64,000 nt of DNA from Myxococcus guangdongensis (GCF_024198255.1 NZ_JAJVKW010000011.1:310001-374000); one strand, 5' to 3'. Shown: positions 1-7,387, counted from the stretch's first letter. A program made the numbers and translations. Notes: a model not told the origin generated them from the letters alone.

Positions 1-372
1 CACGCTCTCGCGCACCTGGGCCACGGCGTCGCGGAAGTCGTCGCCGAAGAGCAGCACGCGCGGGCGGATGGAGCGGACCAGGTCGGTCAGCTCGGAGGCA
101 TGCAGGCGCCAGTTGTAGGGGACGAAGATGGCGCCCAGCTTGCCGCAGGCGAAGAGGGCATCCAGGTACTCGACGCCGTTGTGGGCGACCAGGCCCACGC
201 GGTCCCCGGGCTTCACCCCGGCGACGTCGCGCAGCCAGCCGCCGAGCGCCTCGGCGCGCGCGTTCAGGGCGCGGTAGGTGAAGCGGCCGGCGTCGCCCTT
301 GGCCGTGTCCACCACCGCGACGTGCTCGGGCCAGTACAGGGCGCCCCGCCCCATCCAGTCTCCGATGAACAT
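1..372 (-). CDS. Acyl-CoA synthetase (AMP-forming), N-terminal part only
   Basis: First 124 residues of an ANL-superfamily acyl-CoA ligase, which would activate a fatty or related acid to its CoA thioester through an acyl-adenylate. The N-terminus (MFIGDWMGRGALYWPEHVA, then a FTYRALNARAEALGGWL stretch and a VGLVAHNGVEYLDALFACGK segment) matches the opening of the long/medium-chain ligases; the ATP-binding loop and C-terminal lid lie outside the window. The start is 14 bases past the stop of the KAS III gene, so it is probably the third gene of the tetR-KASIII-ligase operon. Substrate cannot be judged from this fragment. Confidence 0.85.
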   Translation of the reverse strand, partial: MFIGDWMGRGALYWPEHVAVVDTAKGDAGRFTYRALNARAEALGGWLRDVAGVKPGDRVGLVAHNGVEYLDALFACGKLGAIFVPYNWRLHASELTDLVRSIRPRVLLFGDDFRDAVAQVRESV

Positions 373-386
373 GCGCGCCTCCAAGC

Positions 387-1382
387 TCAGGCCGTCCAGC
401 GGTAGAGGGCGGAGGCCATGGCGAGACCGCCGCCGCTGGCACAGAAGGCCACCAGGTCGCCCTTCTTCACCTTCCCCTGCACCACCGCGTCGTCGAGCGT
501 CATGGGGATGCAGGCCGAGCCCGTGTAGCCCCACTTGTCCATCGTGTAGTGCGCCTTGGCCATGGGCTGGTTGAGCACCTTCATGGTGGCCTCGATGGTG
601 CGCAGGTTGAGCTGGGTGAAGACGAAGAGCTTCACGTCATCCAGCGTCTGGTCCTGCCGCTTGAGCAGCTGGTCCAGCAGCATGGGCCAGCGCTCGGTGT
701 TGAAGGTGGAGGGGAACTTGCGCACGAACTGCACGGCGGGCTTGCCGCCGGTCAGCGGCAGCGTCTCCGCGGTGGCGGGGCGACTCGTGCCGCCGGTGTA
801 GATGCCGAGCGCGTCGTGGTACTCGCCGTTGGCCAGGAGCTTCGCGCCCATGAAGCCGGGCTTGTCGCCCGCGCCCAGCACCACCGCGCCCGCGCCGTCC
901 GCGAACAGGGTGCAGGTCTTCTTGTCCTTCCAGTTCACGTAGCGCGTCATGCCGTACGCGCCGACGACGAGGATGCGCTGGTAGCTGTCATCCGCGGCAA
1001 TCGTCTTCGAGCCCACGTCCAGCGCCGTCACCCAGCCCGCGCACGCGCAGTTGAGGTCGTAGGTGCCGGCGTTGGGGGCGCCCAGCTTGGCCTGCACCAC
1101 GGAGGAGGTGGCGGGGCTCAAGTAGTCGGGCGTGTCGGTGGCGACGATGATGAGGTCCAGCTCCTCCGGCTTCGTGCCCGAGCGCTCCAGGGCCTGACGG
1201 GCGGCGGCGACGCACAAATCACTGGTGGCCTGGGAGTCCGCCATGACGTGGCGCTGCTTGATGCCCACGTTCTGCTGGAGCCACTCGTCGACGGGCTCGC
1301 CGAGAATCTTCTCGACGTCCGCGTTGGTGAGGACCTTCTCGGGGACGTAACGGCCAGTGGAGAGGATCTGCGCGTATCGCAT
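387..1382 (-). CDS. KAS III (FabH-like) ketoacyl synthase homologue with altered active site
   Basis: 331-residue thiolase-fold protein, the usual length for 3-oxoacyl-ACP synthase III. The nucleophile is present (Cys114 in CACAGW), as are the glycine-rich C-terminal loop (ASGGGLAMASAL) and LFADGAGAVVLG. The histidine and asparagine of the Cys-His-Asn triad are not: where E. coli FabH has PHQANLRI this protein reads FTQLNLRT (Thr256), and where FabH has HGNTSAAS it reads WGYTGSAC (Tyr286). Decarboxylating condensation needs His and Asn, so this may be an acyltransferase or a ketosynthase using other residues (His278 lies close by). Starts 9 bases after the TetR stop, suggesting coupled translation, and precedes an acyl-CoA ligase. 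Family assignment is firm, reaction uncertain. Confidence 0.85.
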   Translation of the reverse strand: MRYAQILSTGRYVPEKVLTNADVEKILGEPVDEWLQQNVGIKQRHVMADSQATSDLCVAAARQALERSGTKPEELDLIIVATDTPDYLSPATSSVVQAKLGAPNAGTYDLNCACAGWVTALDVGSKTIAADDSYQRILVVGAYGMTRYVNWKDKKTCTLFADGAGAVVLGAGDKPGFMGAKLLANGEYHDALGIYTGGTSRPATAETLPLTGGKPAVQFVRKFPSTFNTERWPMLLDQLLKRQDQTLDDVKLFVFTQLNLRTIEATMKVLNQPMAKAHYTMDKWGYTGSACIPMTLDDAVVQGKVKKGDLVAFCASGGGLAMASALYRWTA

Positions 1383-1391
1383 GTGCTTTCG

Positions 1392-2144
1392 TCAGCTCCG
1401 GGCGCTCCGCGCCGGACGGCGCGTGGGGCGCAGGGTGTTCTTCTTGGCGTTCTTGGTGGGGGCGGCGCGCGAGGGCGCGGCCTTGGCGGGGGTCTTGGAC
1501 GTCTTGAGCGTGTTGCGGCCCGGGGGCGGCGCGGGGCGGGTGTCCAGGCCGTGGCGGATGAGGCCCATGGCGGTGTCGAGCACGCGCTCCAGGCCCGGGT
1601 CCTCCTCCCACAGCACCCAGCGCATGCCCAGGAAGTCACCGATGCCCATCAGGCAGTAGGCGAGCGCCTCCGGGTCCATGCGGCGCACCTCGCCCTCCTC
1701 CATGGCGCGGGACAGGCCGGTGACGTAGCCCTTGGCGAAGCGGTCGTAGTAGCGGCGGTAGCAGTCGGCGTCGACGAACTCCGCCTGGCGCACCACGCGG
1801 TAGAGGTTGGGGTGCTGGCGCACGAACTGGAAGAAGGTGCGCAGGCCCTCGCGCTCCACGTCGATGCGGTTGTCGCACTTGGAGGTGGAGTCCGCGATGA
1901 GCCGACGCAGGCGCGTGCCCAGGTCGTCCACCACCTCGACGAAGATGGACTGCTTGTCCGGGAAGTAGACGTAGAACGTGCCGAGCGCCACGCCCCCCTT
2001 GCGCGTGATGTCCGCGATGGAGGCGCGCTCGTAGCCCTTCTCCCCGAAGACCGACTCGGCGGCCTTCAGCAGCTTCGCACGCGTCCGCTGACCTCGCGGT
2101 GTCACGGGTCCGGAGCGGTCTGGAGAAGTTGAAGGCCGATTCAT
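1392..2144 (-). CDS. TetR/AcrR family transcriptional regulator with basic C-terminal tail
   Basis: 250 residues. The N-terminal TetR DNA-binding domain is clear (RTRAKLLKAAESVFGEKGY ... ADITRKGGVALGTFYVYFPDK), followed by a helical ligand-binding domain. The last ~45 residues are unusual: proline, alanine, lysine and arginine rich, resembling histone H1 tails. ATG 2144 has an AGGTG Shine-Dalgarno 5 bases upstream; a GTG at 2105 would give a more standard N-terminus. It heads the operon with the KAS III homologue and acyl-CoA ligase. A palindromic element (2125-2155) covers its start and is repeated before the SDR gene at 8823, so it probably represses itself and that gene in response to a fatty-acid-type ligand (inference). 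Confidence 0.9.
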   Translation of the reverse strand: MNRPSTSPDRSGPVTPRGQRTRAKLLKAAESVFGEKGYERASIADITRKGGVALGTFYVYFPDKQSIFVEVVDDLGTRLRRLIADSTSKCDNRIDVEREGLRTFFQFVRQHPNLYRVVRQAEFVDADCYRRYYDRFAKGYVTGLSRAMEEGEVRRMDPEALAYCLMGIGDFLGMRWVLWEEDPGLERVLDTAMGLIRHGLDTRPAPPPGRNTLKTSKTPAKAAPSRAAPTKNAKKNTLRPTRRPARSARS

Positions 2145-2155
2145 GTTTCACCTAG
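2125..2155. promoter_or_regulatory. Putative TetR operator, copy 1 (autoregulatory)
   Basis: Begins GAAGTTGAAGG and contains CGATTCATGTTTCA. It matches 26 of 31 positions of the element at 8677-8707. The left arm GAAGTTGAA is exact, the right arm is degenerate here, and an inner near-palindrome TGAAG-N4-ATTCA is present. It overlaps the ATG of the TetR gene, where bound protein would block expression. Binding by this regulator is inferred. Confidence 0.55.
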
Positions 2156-2393
2156 CGGTAACACCCGCTCAATGGGGTTGTCAAAGCACGGAGAATGGCT
2201 CCGCGCGTCATGGACTGTGGGCGACGCAGGGCGTCACCGGAAGACCTCGTGTCCTCTGTGAGGGAGCGTACTCCGGAAGGCGTCCGAGGCAGCGCGCGCG
2301 GTACCGGGCGCGTGGAGGGGCCCTGGATTGAGCCTCGACGCAGTGCGTGCCCGGGTGGTTCGATGGGTGGACCACCTGGGGGAAGCCCACACC

Positions 2394-3332
2394 ATGAAGC
2401 GCGCGTCGTCCCTGTCGTTGTCCCTGTTGTTGGTCGTGCTGCTCGGCGCGGGCTGCGCGTCCACACCCGCCGCGCGGAAGTACACCCCGGTCGACACGGG
2501 GAAGGCGTTCCTCTGGGAGGTGAAGGGAGCGGGGGGAGGCACGGCGTACCTGGTGGGGTCCATCCACATGGGGAAGCCCGGGGCGCTCGCGTTGCCGGCG
2601 TCGATGGACGCGGCGTTCGGCAAGGCGGAGGTGCTGGCGGTGGAGGTGGACACGACGAAGACGGATGCGGCGGCGATGGGGAAGCTGGTGCGCGAGCTGG
2701 GGATGTTGCCGGAGGGGCAGAACCTGACGCAGCGGTTGGACCCGGCGACGCGGGAGTTGTTGGGGAGAGCGGCGACGCGGCTGGGGGTGGAGGTGAAGGG
2801 GTTGGAGCGGCTGCGGCCGTGGCTGGCGGGGCTGGTGCTCAACAACCTGGAGTTCGAGGCGGCGGGCTACAAGCAGGGGCACGGCGTGGACCGGGCGTTC
2901 CTGGACAAGGCGCACGGGACGCAGAAGCAGGTGATGGAGCTGGAGACGGCGGACGGGCAGCTGCGGATGCTCGCGGGCACGCCGGACTCACTGCAGGACC
3001 TGATGTTGAGGGACCAGCTGCGGCGGGAGCAGGGACCGGGAGAGATTGTGGAGGCGCTCACGTCCGCGTGGCAGGCGGGGGACGCGGAGGGGATGGCGGG
3101 GTTGCTGCTGGAGGGAGCGAAGGATGAGACCTACCGGCCCGTATACGAGCGCGTGTTCTTCGAGCGCAACGTGCAGATGGCGGACCGGATGGAGGGGCTC
3201 TTGAGTGAGCCGCGCGTGCACCTGGTGGTGGTGGGCGCGGGGCACGTGGTGGGCGCGGAGGGCATCGTGGCGCTGCTGCAGAAGAAGGGGCACACGGTGC
3301 GGCAGCTGCCTCGGGATGCCGCGGTGGAGTGA
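2394..3332 (+). CDS. TraB/GumN family lipoprotein
   Basis: 312-residue lipoprotein: signal sequence MKRASSLSLSLLLVVLLGAGC with the lipobox cysteine followed by Ala-Ser, so probably outer-membrane anchored. The mature part has the TraB/GumN hallmarks: a YLVGSIHMG motif near the N-terminus and a VVVGAGHVVGAEG motif near the C-terminus, the two metal-binding clusters of this Tiki-like fold, with a helical region between. The family contains proteases and proteins of unknown role; no substrate can be inferred. The start with GGGGGAAG upstream was chosen because it gives an intact signal peptide. No operon partner. Confidence 0.85.
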   Translation: MKRASSLSLSLLLVVLLGAGCASTPAARKYTPVDTGKAFLWEVKGAGGGTAYLVGSIHMGKPGALALPASMDAAFGKAEVLAVEVDTTKTDAAAMGKLVRELGMLPEGQNLTQRLDPATRELLGRAATRLGVEVKGLERLRPWLAGLVLNNLEFEAAGYKQGHGVDRAFLDKAHGTQKQVMELETADGQLRMLAGTPDSLQDLMLRDQLRREQGPGEIVEALTSAWQAGDAEGMAGLLLEGAKDETYRPVYERVFFERNVQMADRMEGLLSEPRVHLVVVGAGHVVGAEGIVALLQKKGHTVRQLPRDAAVE

Positions 3333-3377
3333 GGCGCGGGGCGACACAGGAGTGAAGGTGGCGCCATTGGGCTTCAG

Positions 3378-3713
3378 TCACTCCAGCGCCTCCTTGATGT
3401 CCTCGGAGACGATGAGGGCGATGTCCCAGTCTTCCGTGCGGAAGACCTTGGCGTTGCCCACCTTCGACGTGTCGATGCGCATGTCATCCACGGCGTAGTA
3501 CGTCCCCTCCTTCCCGCGCGGCGCGTGCTTGGGGTCCCAGAACTGCACCTTGGACGCCTGCTCATCGATGCAGCGGATGAGCTTCGTGGCCACCAGGATG
3601 ATGAAGACATAAGGGTCCTCGACCTCATGCCCCTGCGAGTCCTGGGGATTTCCCAGGTACCAGCACCCTGCTCGGACGTCCTCGTTCAGCCTGAAGTAGC
3701 GCACCCGTGGCAT
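3378..3713 (-). CDS. imm11-family (MXAN_0049-type) protein, apparently shortened
   Basis: About 111 residues starting MPRVRYFRLNEDV, the standard start of the imm11 group abundant in myxobacteria and predicted to be immunity to contact-delivered toxins. The end (LVATKLIRCIDEQ, YYAVDDMRIDTSKVG, KVFRTEDWDIALIVSEDIKEALE) also fits the family, but the middle is missing: EVEDPYVF runs straight into ILVATKL, where homologues as I recall them have 50-70 further residues. An old in-frame deletion is likely. No toxin gene is adjacent, so it is an orphan. The reading frame stays open to a GTG at 3782 with GAAGG upstream; the shorter start follows the family. Confidence 0.6.
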   Translation of the reverse strand: MPRVRYFRLNEDVRAGCWYLGNPQDSQGHEVEDPYVFIILVATKLIRCIDEQASKVQFWDPKHAPRGKEGTYYAVDDMRIDTSKVGNAKVFRTEDWDIALIVSEDIKEALE

Positions 3714-3804
3714 GGTGAAGGGCGCAATAGCAGAGCGGTCCGACATGCGCGGCCGGTGTATATCCAGACACCCTCGTTTCACATTGGACCTTCACCCATT
3801 GTGA

Positions 3805-3822
3805 ATCATTCTCATCTCCCTG
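3805..3822 (+). promoter_or_regulatory. Conserved upstream element of duplicated cassette, copy 1
   Basis: TCATTCTCATCTCCCTGG, upstream of the first secreted protein, is nearly repeated upstream of the second (TTCATTCTCAATCCCTGG at 4880-4896). Its survival after cassette divergence suggests a shared promoter or operator. Confidence 0.4.
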
Positions 3823-3859
3823 GGAGACACCTTCGTCGTCCCTACAGGAGAGAGAACCC

Positions 3860-4252
3860 ATGCAGAATCCTCGTCAGCTCGTCACCGCGGTCCTCGCCAC
3901 CGCGCTCATCGGAACGGCCGCCTGGGCCGGAGAGAAGAGCGCCTATCCCGTCACGGTGTACACGGGGTCACGCGAGGCCTTCGGCTCGCTGGCCTCGACG
4001 CGCGACACCGCGGACTCCTTCCAGAAGCTCGGCTGTCAGGTGAACACCTCCAGCACGGGCTCGACGACCGTCTATTGCTACGCGCAGAGCGCCTCCGCCG
4101 TGGGCGCCTGCCTGTCGAGCAGCGCCGCGCTCGCGGAGGCCGCTCGCAGCATCCAAGGCGACTCGTACCTCTACTTCACCTGGGACGCCTCCGGCACCTG
4201 CACGCACATCAACGTCACCCACGGCTCCCAGTACGCCCCCAAGCAGCCCTGA
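3860..4252 (+). CDS. Small secreted protein A1 of a duplicated cassette, unknown function
   Basis: 130 residues with a Sec signal peptide ending ALIGTAAWAG. The mature part (~105 residues) has four cysteines that could form two disulfides, and ends GSQYAPKQP. It is not recognised. A paralogue (A2, 5041-5439) shares the signal peptide, a GSL...R...AD segment, all four cysteines (GC, YCY/GCF, AC, GTC/ATC), an AR-SI segment and the PKQP end. AGGAGAG precedes the ATG. It is followed by the membrane-anchored B1 in the same order as A2-B2, so A and B probably work together at the cell envelope. Confidence 0.8.
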   Translation: MQNPRQLVTAVLATALIGTAAWAGEKSAYPVTVYTGSREAFGSLASTRDTADSFQKLGCQVNTSSTGSTTVYCYAQSASAVGACLSSSAALAEAARSIQGDSYLYFTWDASGTCTHINVTHGSQYAPKQP

Positions 4253-4312
4253 TTCCCTCGCCGCACTTGGGAGGATGTGAACCACCGCATCCTCCCACCG
4301 GAGCCCCGCCCA

Positions 4313-4813
4313 TTGTCTCCCTGGATGAAAGCCCTGCTCATCGCCTCGCTCTGTCTGGGCCCCGTCCTGGGGTTCCTCGCGGGACGCGCCACTCAGGCTC
4401 CCGCCTCGACCGACCTGGAGCCCGTCCTGCGCGAGCTCGCCGCACAACGCGCGCTGCTCACGACGCTCCACGCTCCGCCGCCTCGTGCCCCAGTCGGAGG
4501 CAACCTCGACTCCGCCTGGCTCCGCGCGGAGATCACCGAGGCAGTGCGCGAGGCGCTCGAGGAGAAGCCCGCGCCGCCTGTCGAGGCCCCTCCTCCCGAG
4601 ACCTCCGCGCAAGCGCTCGCGGCCCTCCAGGAGGGTCACAAGGTCATCGACAACGCCATCGCCTCCCGACGCTGGACGGACGAGGATGTCAGCGCACTGC
4701 GCCGCGCACTGCGCACCATGACCGCGCCACAGCAGGATGAGGTCGTCCGACGACTCGTCATCGCCCTCAACTCCAACACCCTCGAGGTGCGCACACACGG
4801 CGCTCCGTTCTGA
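4313..4813 (+). CDS. Membrane-anchored protein B1 of a duplicated cassette, unknown function
   Basis: 166 residues from TTG 4313: one N-terminal hydrophobic segment (ALLIASLCLGPVLGFLAGR), a predicted helical stretch (PVLRELAAQRALLTTL), a Pro/Ala-rich linker, and a conserved C-terminal helical domain (LQEGHKVIDNAIASRRWTDED ... MTAPQQDEVVRRL) ending GAPF. Orientation suggests a periplasmic C-terminus. TTG 4313 has GGAG 9 bases upstream and gives exactly the same distance to FLAGR as in paralogue B2; GTG at 4277 has its Shine-Dalgarno only 2 bases away. Sits 60 bases downstream of A1. No known domain recognised. Confidence 0.7.
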   Translation: MSPWMKALLIASLCLGPVLGFLAGRATQAPASTDLEPVLRELAAQRALLTTLHAPPPRAPVGGNLDSAWLRAEITEAVREALEEKPAPPVEAPPPETSAQALAALQEGHKVIDNAIASRRWTDEDVSALRRALRTMTAPQQDEVVRRLVIALNSNTLEVRTHGAPF

Positions 4814-4879
4814 GCCTCGCACGCCTCATCTTCTCGAAACGGAAGAGCCCTGAGTCTTCACTGATACACCCGACACGGA

Positions 4880-4896
4880 TTCATTCTCAATCCCTG
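4880..4896 (+). promoter_or_regulatory. Conserved upstream element of duplicated cassette, copy 2
   Basis: TTCATTCTCAATCCCTGG-type element about 145 bases before A2, matching the one at 3805-3822. Most of the surrounding intergenic sequence is not conserved, which argues for function. Confidence 0.35.
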
Positions 4897-5040
4897 GCAA
4901 TCCCGCGGCGAGCCCCAGGCGATGCACTCCAGACCCGGGGTGTCTCATGAAACCCTTGTCTGGATTTGTTTGCCTTCACGGACCGTGAACGCCATCCTGC
5001 CGCCCGGAGAGACATCTCGTTTCCTCCAGGAGAGACATCC

Positions 5041-5439
5041 ATGACGAAGAACATCTCGAAGCTCGTGGGAATCGGCATCACCGCCCTCATCGGGACGGCG
5101 GCCTGGGCTGGCGCCAAGAACTACGACCCCGTCATCATCGACCTGGCAACGGACAGGGCCTCGGGCTCCCTGGGCGATGCTCGCAACAGCGCGGACACCC
5201 GGCAGTTCATCGGCTGCTCCATCACCACGACCGTGGGGAGCGCGCCCATCCTCGGCTGCTTCGCTTACGACGTCGCCGGTACCTACTTCGCATGTTCCTC
5301 GACCAACTCGGACCTGCTCGCGACAGCGCGCTCCATCACGACGGACTCGTTCATCTCGTTCAACCGGTACCCGGGGACGGCCACCTGCTCGGTCCTCAGC
5401 GTGGTCAACGCATCGCTGGGCGCGCCCAAGCAGCCGTAG
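5041..5439 (+). CDS. Small secreted protein A2, paralogue of A1
   Basis: 132 residues, signal peptide MTKNISKLVGIGITALIGTAAWAG with the same ALIGTAAWAG cleavage region as A1. The mature region keeps the four cysteines, the ARSITTDSFISF block (ARSIQGDSYLYF in A1) and ends GAPKQP. AGGAGAGACATCC precedes the ATG. The body has diverged considerably from A1, so the duplication is not recent. Unknown function; the paired arrangement with B2 is the main clue. Confidence 0.8.
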   Translation: MTKNISKLVGIGITALIGTAAWAGAKNYDPVIIDLATDRASGSLGDARNSADTRQFIGCSITTTVGSAPILGCFAYDVAGTYFACSSTNSDLLATARSITTDSFISFNRYPGTATCSVLSVVNASLGAPKQP

Positions 5440-5503
5440 CCTGAAGACAACTGTGGGGATGCGCGCCTCCATCGCGCGCGCATCCCCACGAGCAGCCGCC
5501 ACG

Positions 5504-5965
5504 ATGCCTCCCCCGTCCAAACCCCTCCTCGCGCTCCTCCTGCTGGGCACCTCCGCCACCGCGTTCCTCGCCGGACGGCAGACCGCCCCAGACACGAACG
5601 CGCGAATCCTCCAGGAGCTCGCGAGCCAGCGCGCCGTGCTCGACACGCTCCTGTCACGGACCTCCACACCCGACACGCGCTGCGCCATCGCCGCGTCGGG
5701 TGCCCCGGTGGCCGCAACCCCATCCACGCCACCCGCAGCGGCCCCCAGCGAGCCCTCCGCGGAGAACCTCGCGGCCGCCCAGGAGGGCCAACGGCTCATC
5801 GACGCCGCGCTCCGCGTCAAGCGCTGGACGAGCCAGGATGCCCAGGCCTTCCGCGTCGCGCTCGTCGACATGACGCCGGACCAGCGCACCGAGGCCCTGC
5901 GTCAACTCCTCACCACCATCAACAGCCAGGCGCTCCAGGTGCAGACCGGGGGCATGCCGTTCTGA
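5504..5965 (+). CDS. Membrane-anchored protein B2, paralogue of B1
   Basis: 153 residues. N-terminal hydrophobic anchor (PLLALLLLGTSATAFLAGR), helical segment ILQELASQRAVLDTLL, a Pro/Ala linker, then the conserved domain: AAAQEGQRLIDAAL, RWTSQDAQAF, MTPDQRTEALRQLL, end GGMPF. Each block matches B1. The linker has one cysteine. Follows A2 by 64 bases. The preserved A-B order in both copies supports a functional pair, perhaps a secreted factor with its envelope receptor or inhibitor (inference only). Confidence 0.75.
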   Translation: MPPPSKPLLALLLLGTSATAFLAGRQTAPDTNARILQELASQRAVLDTLLSRTSTPDTRCAIAASGAPVAATPSTPPAAAPSEPSAENLAAAQEGQRLIDAALRVKRWTSQDAQAFRVALVDMTPDQRTEALRQLLTTINSQALQVQTGGMPF

Positions 5966-6053
5966 GTTCGCGCCCCCCTCTGTCCTGCCCTGCTCGCCAC
6001 GACTAATCTATCCATGCTTTTCGCGCATTTCGCGCGAAACCGTGGAGGTCGAC

Positions 6054-6308
6054 ATGCGAGCAATCTGGATGGGGATCCTGGCCCTCAGTCTGACGGCGTG
6101 CGGCGGCGTGGAGTCCGGCGAGGCACTGGATGTGGAGAACTCCTCCCAGGAGCGCTCCGCGCTCGGCCCTCCCTGTGAGGGCTACGTCGGCAAGACCTGC
6201 CGTCCAGGTCCTCTCGAAATCCTCTGCACCTGGAGCGATGGCGCCGAAGGCAACTGCTATTGCCAGTCCCCGCCGTTCAACAAGTGGGTCTGCGACTACA
6301 GCGGCTGA
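6054..6308 (+). CDS. Six-cysteine small lipoprotein, copy 1
   Basis: 84-residue lipoprotein: signal peptide MRAIWMGILALSLTAC with lipobox LTAC-G. The mature part holds six cysteines spaced CX7CX8CX9CXCX9C, with TCRPG, a WSDG turn, CYC and FNKWVC. The compact disulfide-rich fold is unrecognised; the scheme resembles small binding modules on myxobacterial outer-membrane lipoproteins, but I cannot name it. GGAGG lies 5 bases before the ATG. Followed 62 bases later by a paralogue with identical cysteine spacing. Confidence 0.75.
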   Translation: MRAIWMGILALSLTACGGVESGEALDVENSSQERSALGPPCEGYVGKTCRPGPLEILCTWSDGAEGNCYCQSPPFNKWVCDYSG

Positions 6309-6370
6309 TGTCTCCCAAGGTCTCCTCCTCGCGAGGGGAGGAGACCTTCCCCCAACCCCTGGAGCCCCCA

Positions 6371-6622
6371 ATGCGAGCCATCCTGCCCCTGGCGCTCTCC
6401 CTCTACCTCGCGGCGTGCGGCGACGCGGTGGCGCCGCACGAAGACGTGTCCTCCGGTCCCCAGCAGCAGGACTCCGCACTGACCGAGAGCTGCGACGCCT
6501 TCGCCGGCACACCGTGCCGCCCCGGTGGCCCCGACTTCCTCTGCCTGTGGAGCCACGGCCCCGAGGGCTGGTGCTACTGCCACCCCGAGCCCTTCAACAC
6601 CTGGACGTGCGAAGGGGCCTGA
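6371..6622 (+). CDS. Six-cysteine small lipoprotein, copy 2
   Basis: 83 residues. Signal peptide MRAILPLALSLYLAAC, lipobox LAAC-G, an acidic Ser/Gln-rich linker, then CX7CX8CX9CXCX9C exactly as in the upstream gene (TPCRPG, LWSHGPEG, CYC, FNTWTC). GGAG precedes the ATG by 6 bases. Same strand and close spacing suggest co-transcription with copy 1. Unknown function, probably cell-surface. Confidence 0.75.
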   Translation: MRAILPLALSLYLAACGDAVAPHEDVSSGPQQQDSALTESCDAFAGTPCRPGGPDFLCLWSHGPEGWCYCHPEPFNTWTCEGA

Positions 6623-6880
6623 AGCCCGGGTCCCCCGCCGCGATGCGCAACACCCGGATTCGCCCGCGCGGGTAACGCCCTCGCCCACCGTGGCGACCGC
6701 GAGCCCCCCCAACGCCTGTCCGCTCCCCGGCACCCCGCGCGCAATCGAGCCCGCGGGGCCCCGTCCGCCCGTGAGCGAACGGACAGCCGAGCGACGTCCC
6801 GCGTCGTTCACCCTTGCACTTCCACCCCACTTGCTTATTTTGCACGCCAAATTTAATTTAGCTGTCGAAACCCCAAGGGA

Positions 6881-6894
6881 CTTATAAAAATAAG
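6881..6894. promoter_or_regulatory. AT-rich inverted repeat before the Lrp gene
   Basis: CTTAT-AAAA-ATAAG, a perfect inverted repeat 14 bases before the Lrp start, inside an AT-rich stretch (about 6835-6895) very unlike the rest of the window. Position and composition fit an Lrp/AsnC autoregulatory site overlapping the promoter or leader; binding is inferred. Confidence 0.4.
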
Positions 6895-6907
6895 GTCAGA
6901 CCCGCCG

Positions 6908-7384
6908 ATGCCCATGGATGAGCTCGATTTCCGCCTGGTGGACCTGCTGCAGCGCGATGGCCGCGCGACGCAGCTGGAGCTGTCACGCGCGGTGGGGCTG
7001 TCCCAGCCGGCGGTCGCCGAGCGCATCCGCAAGCTGGAGGAGCGGGGCGTCATCACCGGCTACGCGGCGCGCGTGGACGCGACGAAGCTGGGCAAGGACA
7101 TCACCGCCTTCATCGGGGTGAGCATCGAACATCCGAAGTACTTCGAGGGCTTCGCCAAGAAGGTCCTCGCGCTGCCGGACGTGCTGGAGTGCCACCGCGT
7201 CGCCGGGCAGGACTCGTATCTGTTGAAGGTCAAGTCGGCCAACACGCGGACGCTGGATTCGCTCCTCGTGGAGACGCTGCGCACCATCGCCGGCGTCACC
7301 CGCACACAGACCGTCATCGTCCTGTCGTCCATCAAGGAGGACACGCACGTCCGCGTGCCTCCCGAGCTCGCCAAAGGAGAGTGA
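6908..7384 (+). CDS. Lrp/AsnC family transcriptional regulator
   Basis: 158 residues, the standard length. N-terminal AsnC-type helix-turn-helix (DFRLVDLLQRDGRATQLELS, SQPAVAERIRKLEERGVI), then the RAM/ligand domain (AFIGVSIEHPKYF, VLECHRVAGQDSYLLKVK, TRTQTVIVLSSIKED). Such proteins form octamers and sense amino acids. The stop is 3 bases before the aminotransferase start, so the two are co-transcribed and the aminotransferase product or substrate is the likely effector. ATG 6914 is an alternative start. Confidence 0.92.
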   Translation: MPMDELDFRLVDLLQRDGRATQLELSRAVGLSQPAVAERIRKLEERGVITGYAARVDATKLGKDITAFIGVSIEHPKYFEGFAKKVLALPDVLECHRVAGQDSYLLKVKSANTRTLDSLLVETLRTIAGVTRTQTVIVLSSIKEDTHVRVPPELAKGE

Positions 7385-7387
7385 AAG

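Noticed and set aside
387..1382. Calling the KAS III homologue OleA
   Set aside because: OleA keeps the Cys-His-Asn triad and its operon partners (oleBCD); neither is seen here, although the window cuts the operon.
549..2132. Plus-strand frame of 527 codons opposite KAS III and TetR
   Set aside because: Antisense shadow without domains; the minus-strand genes are well supported.
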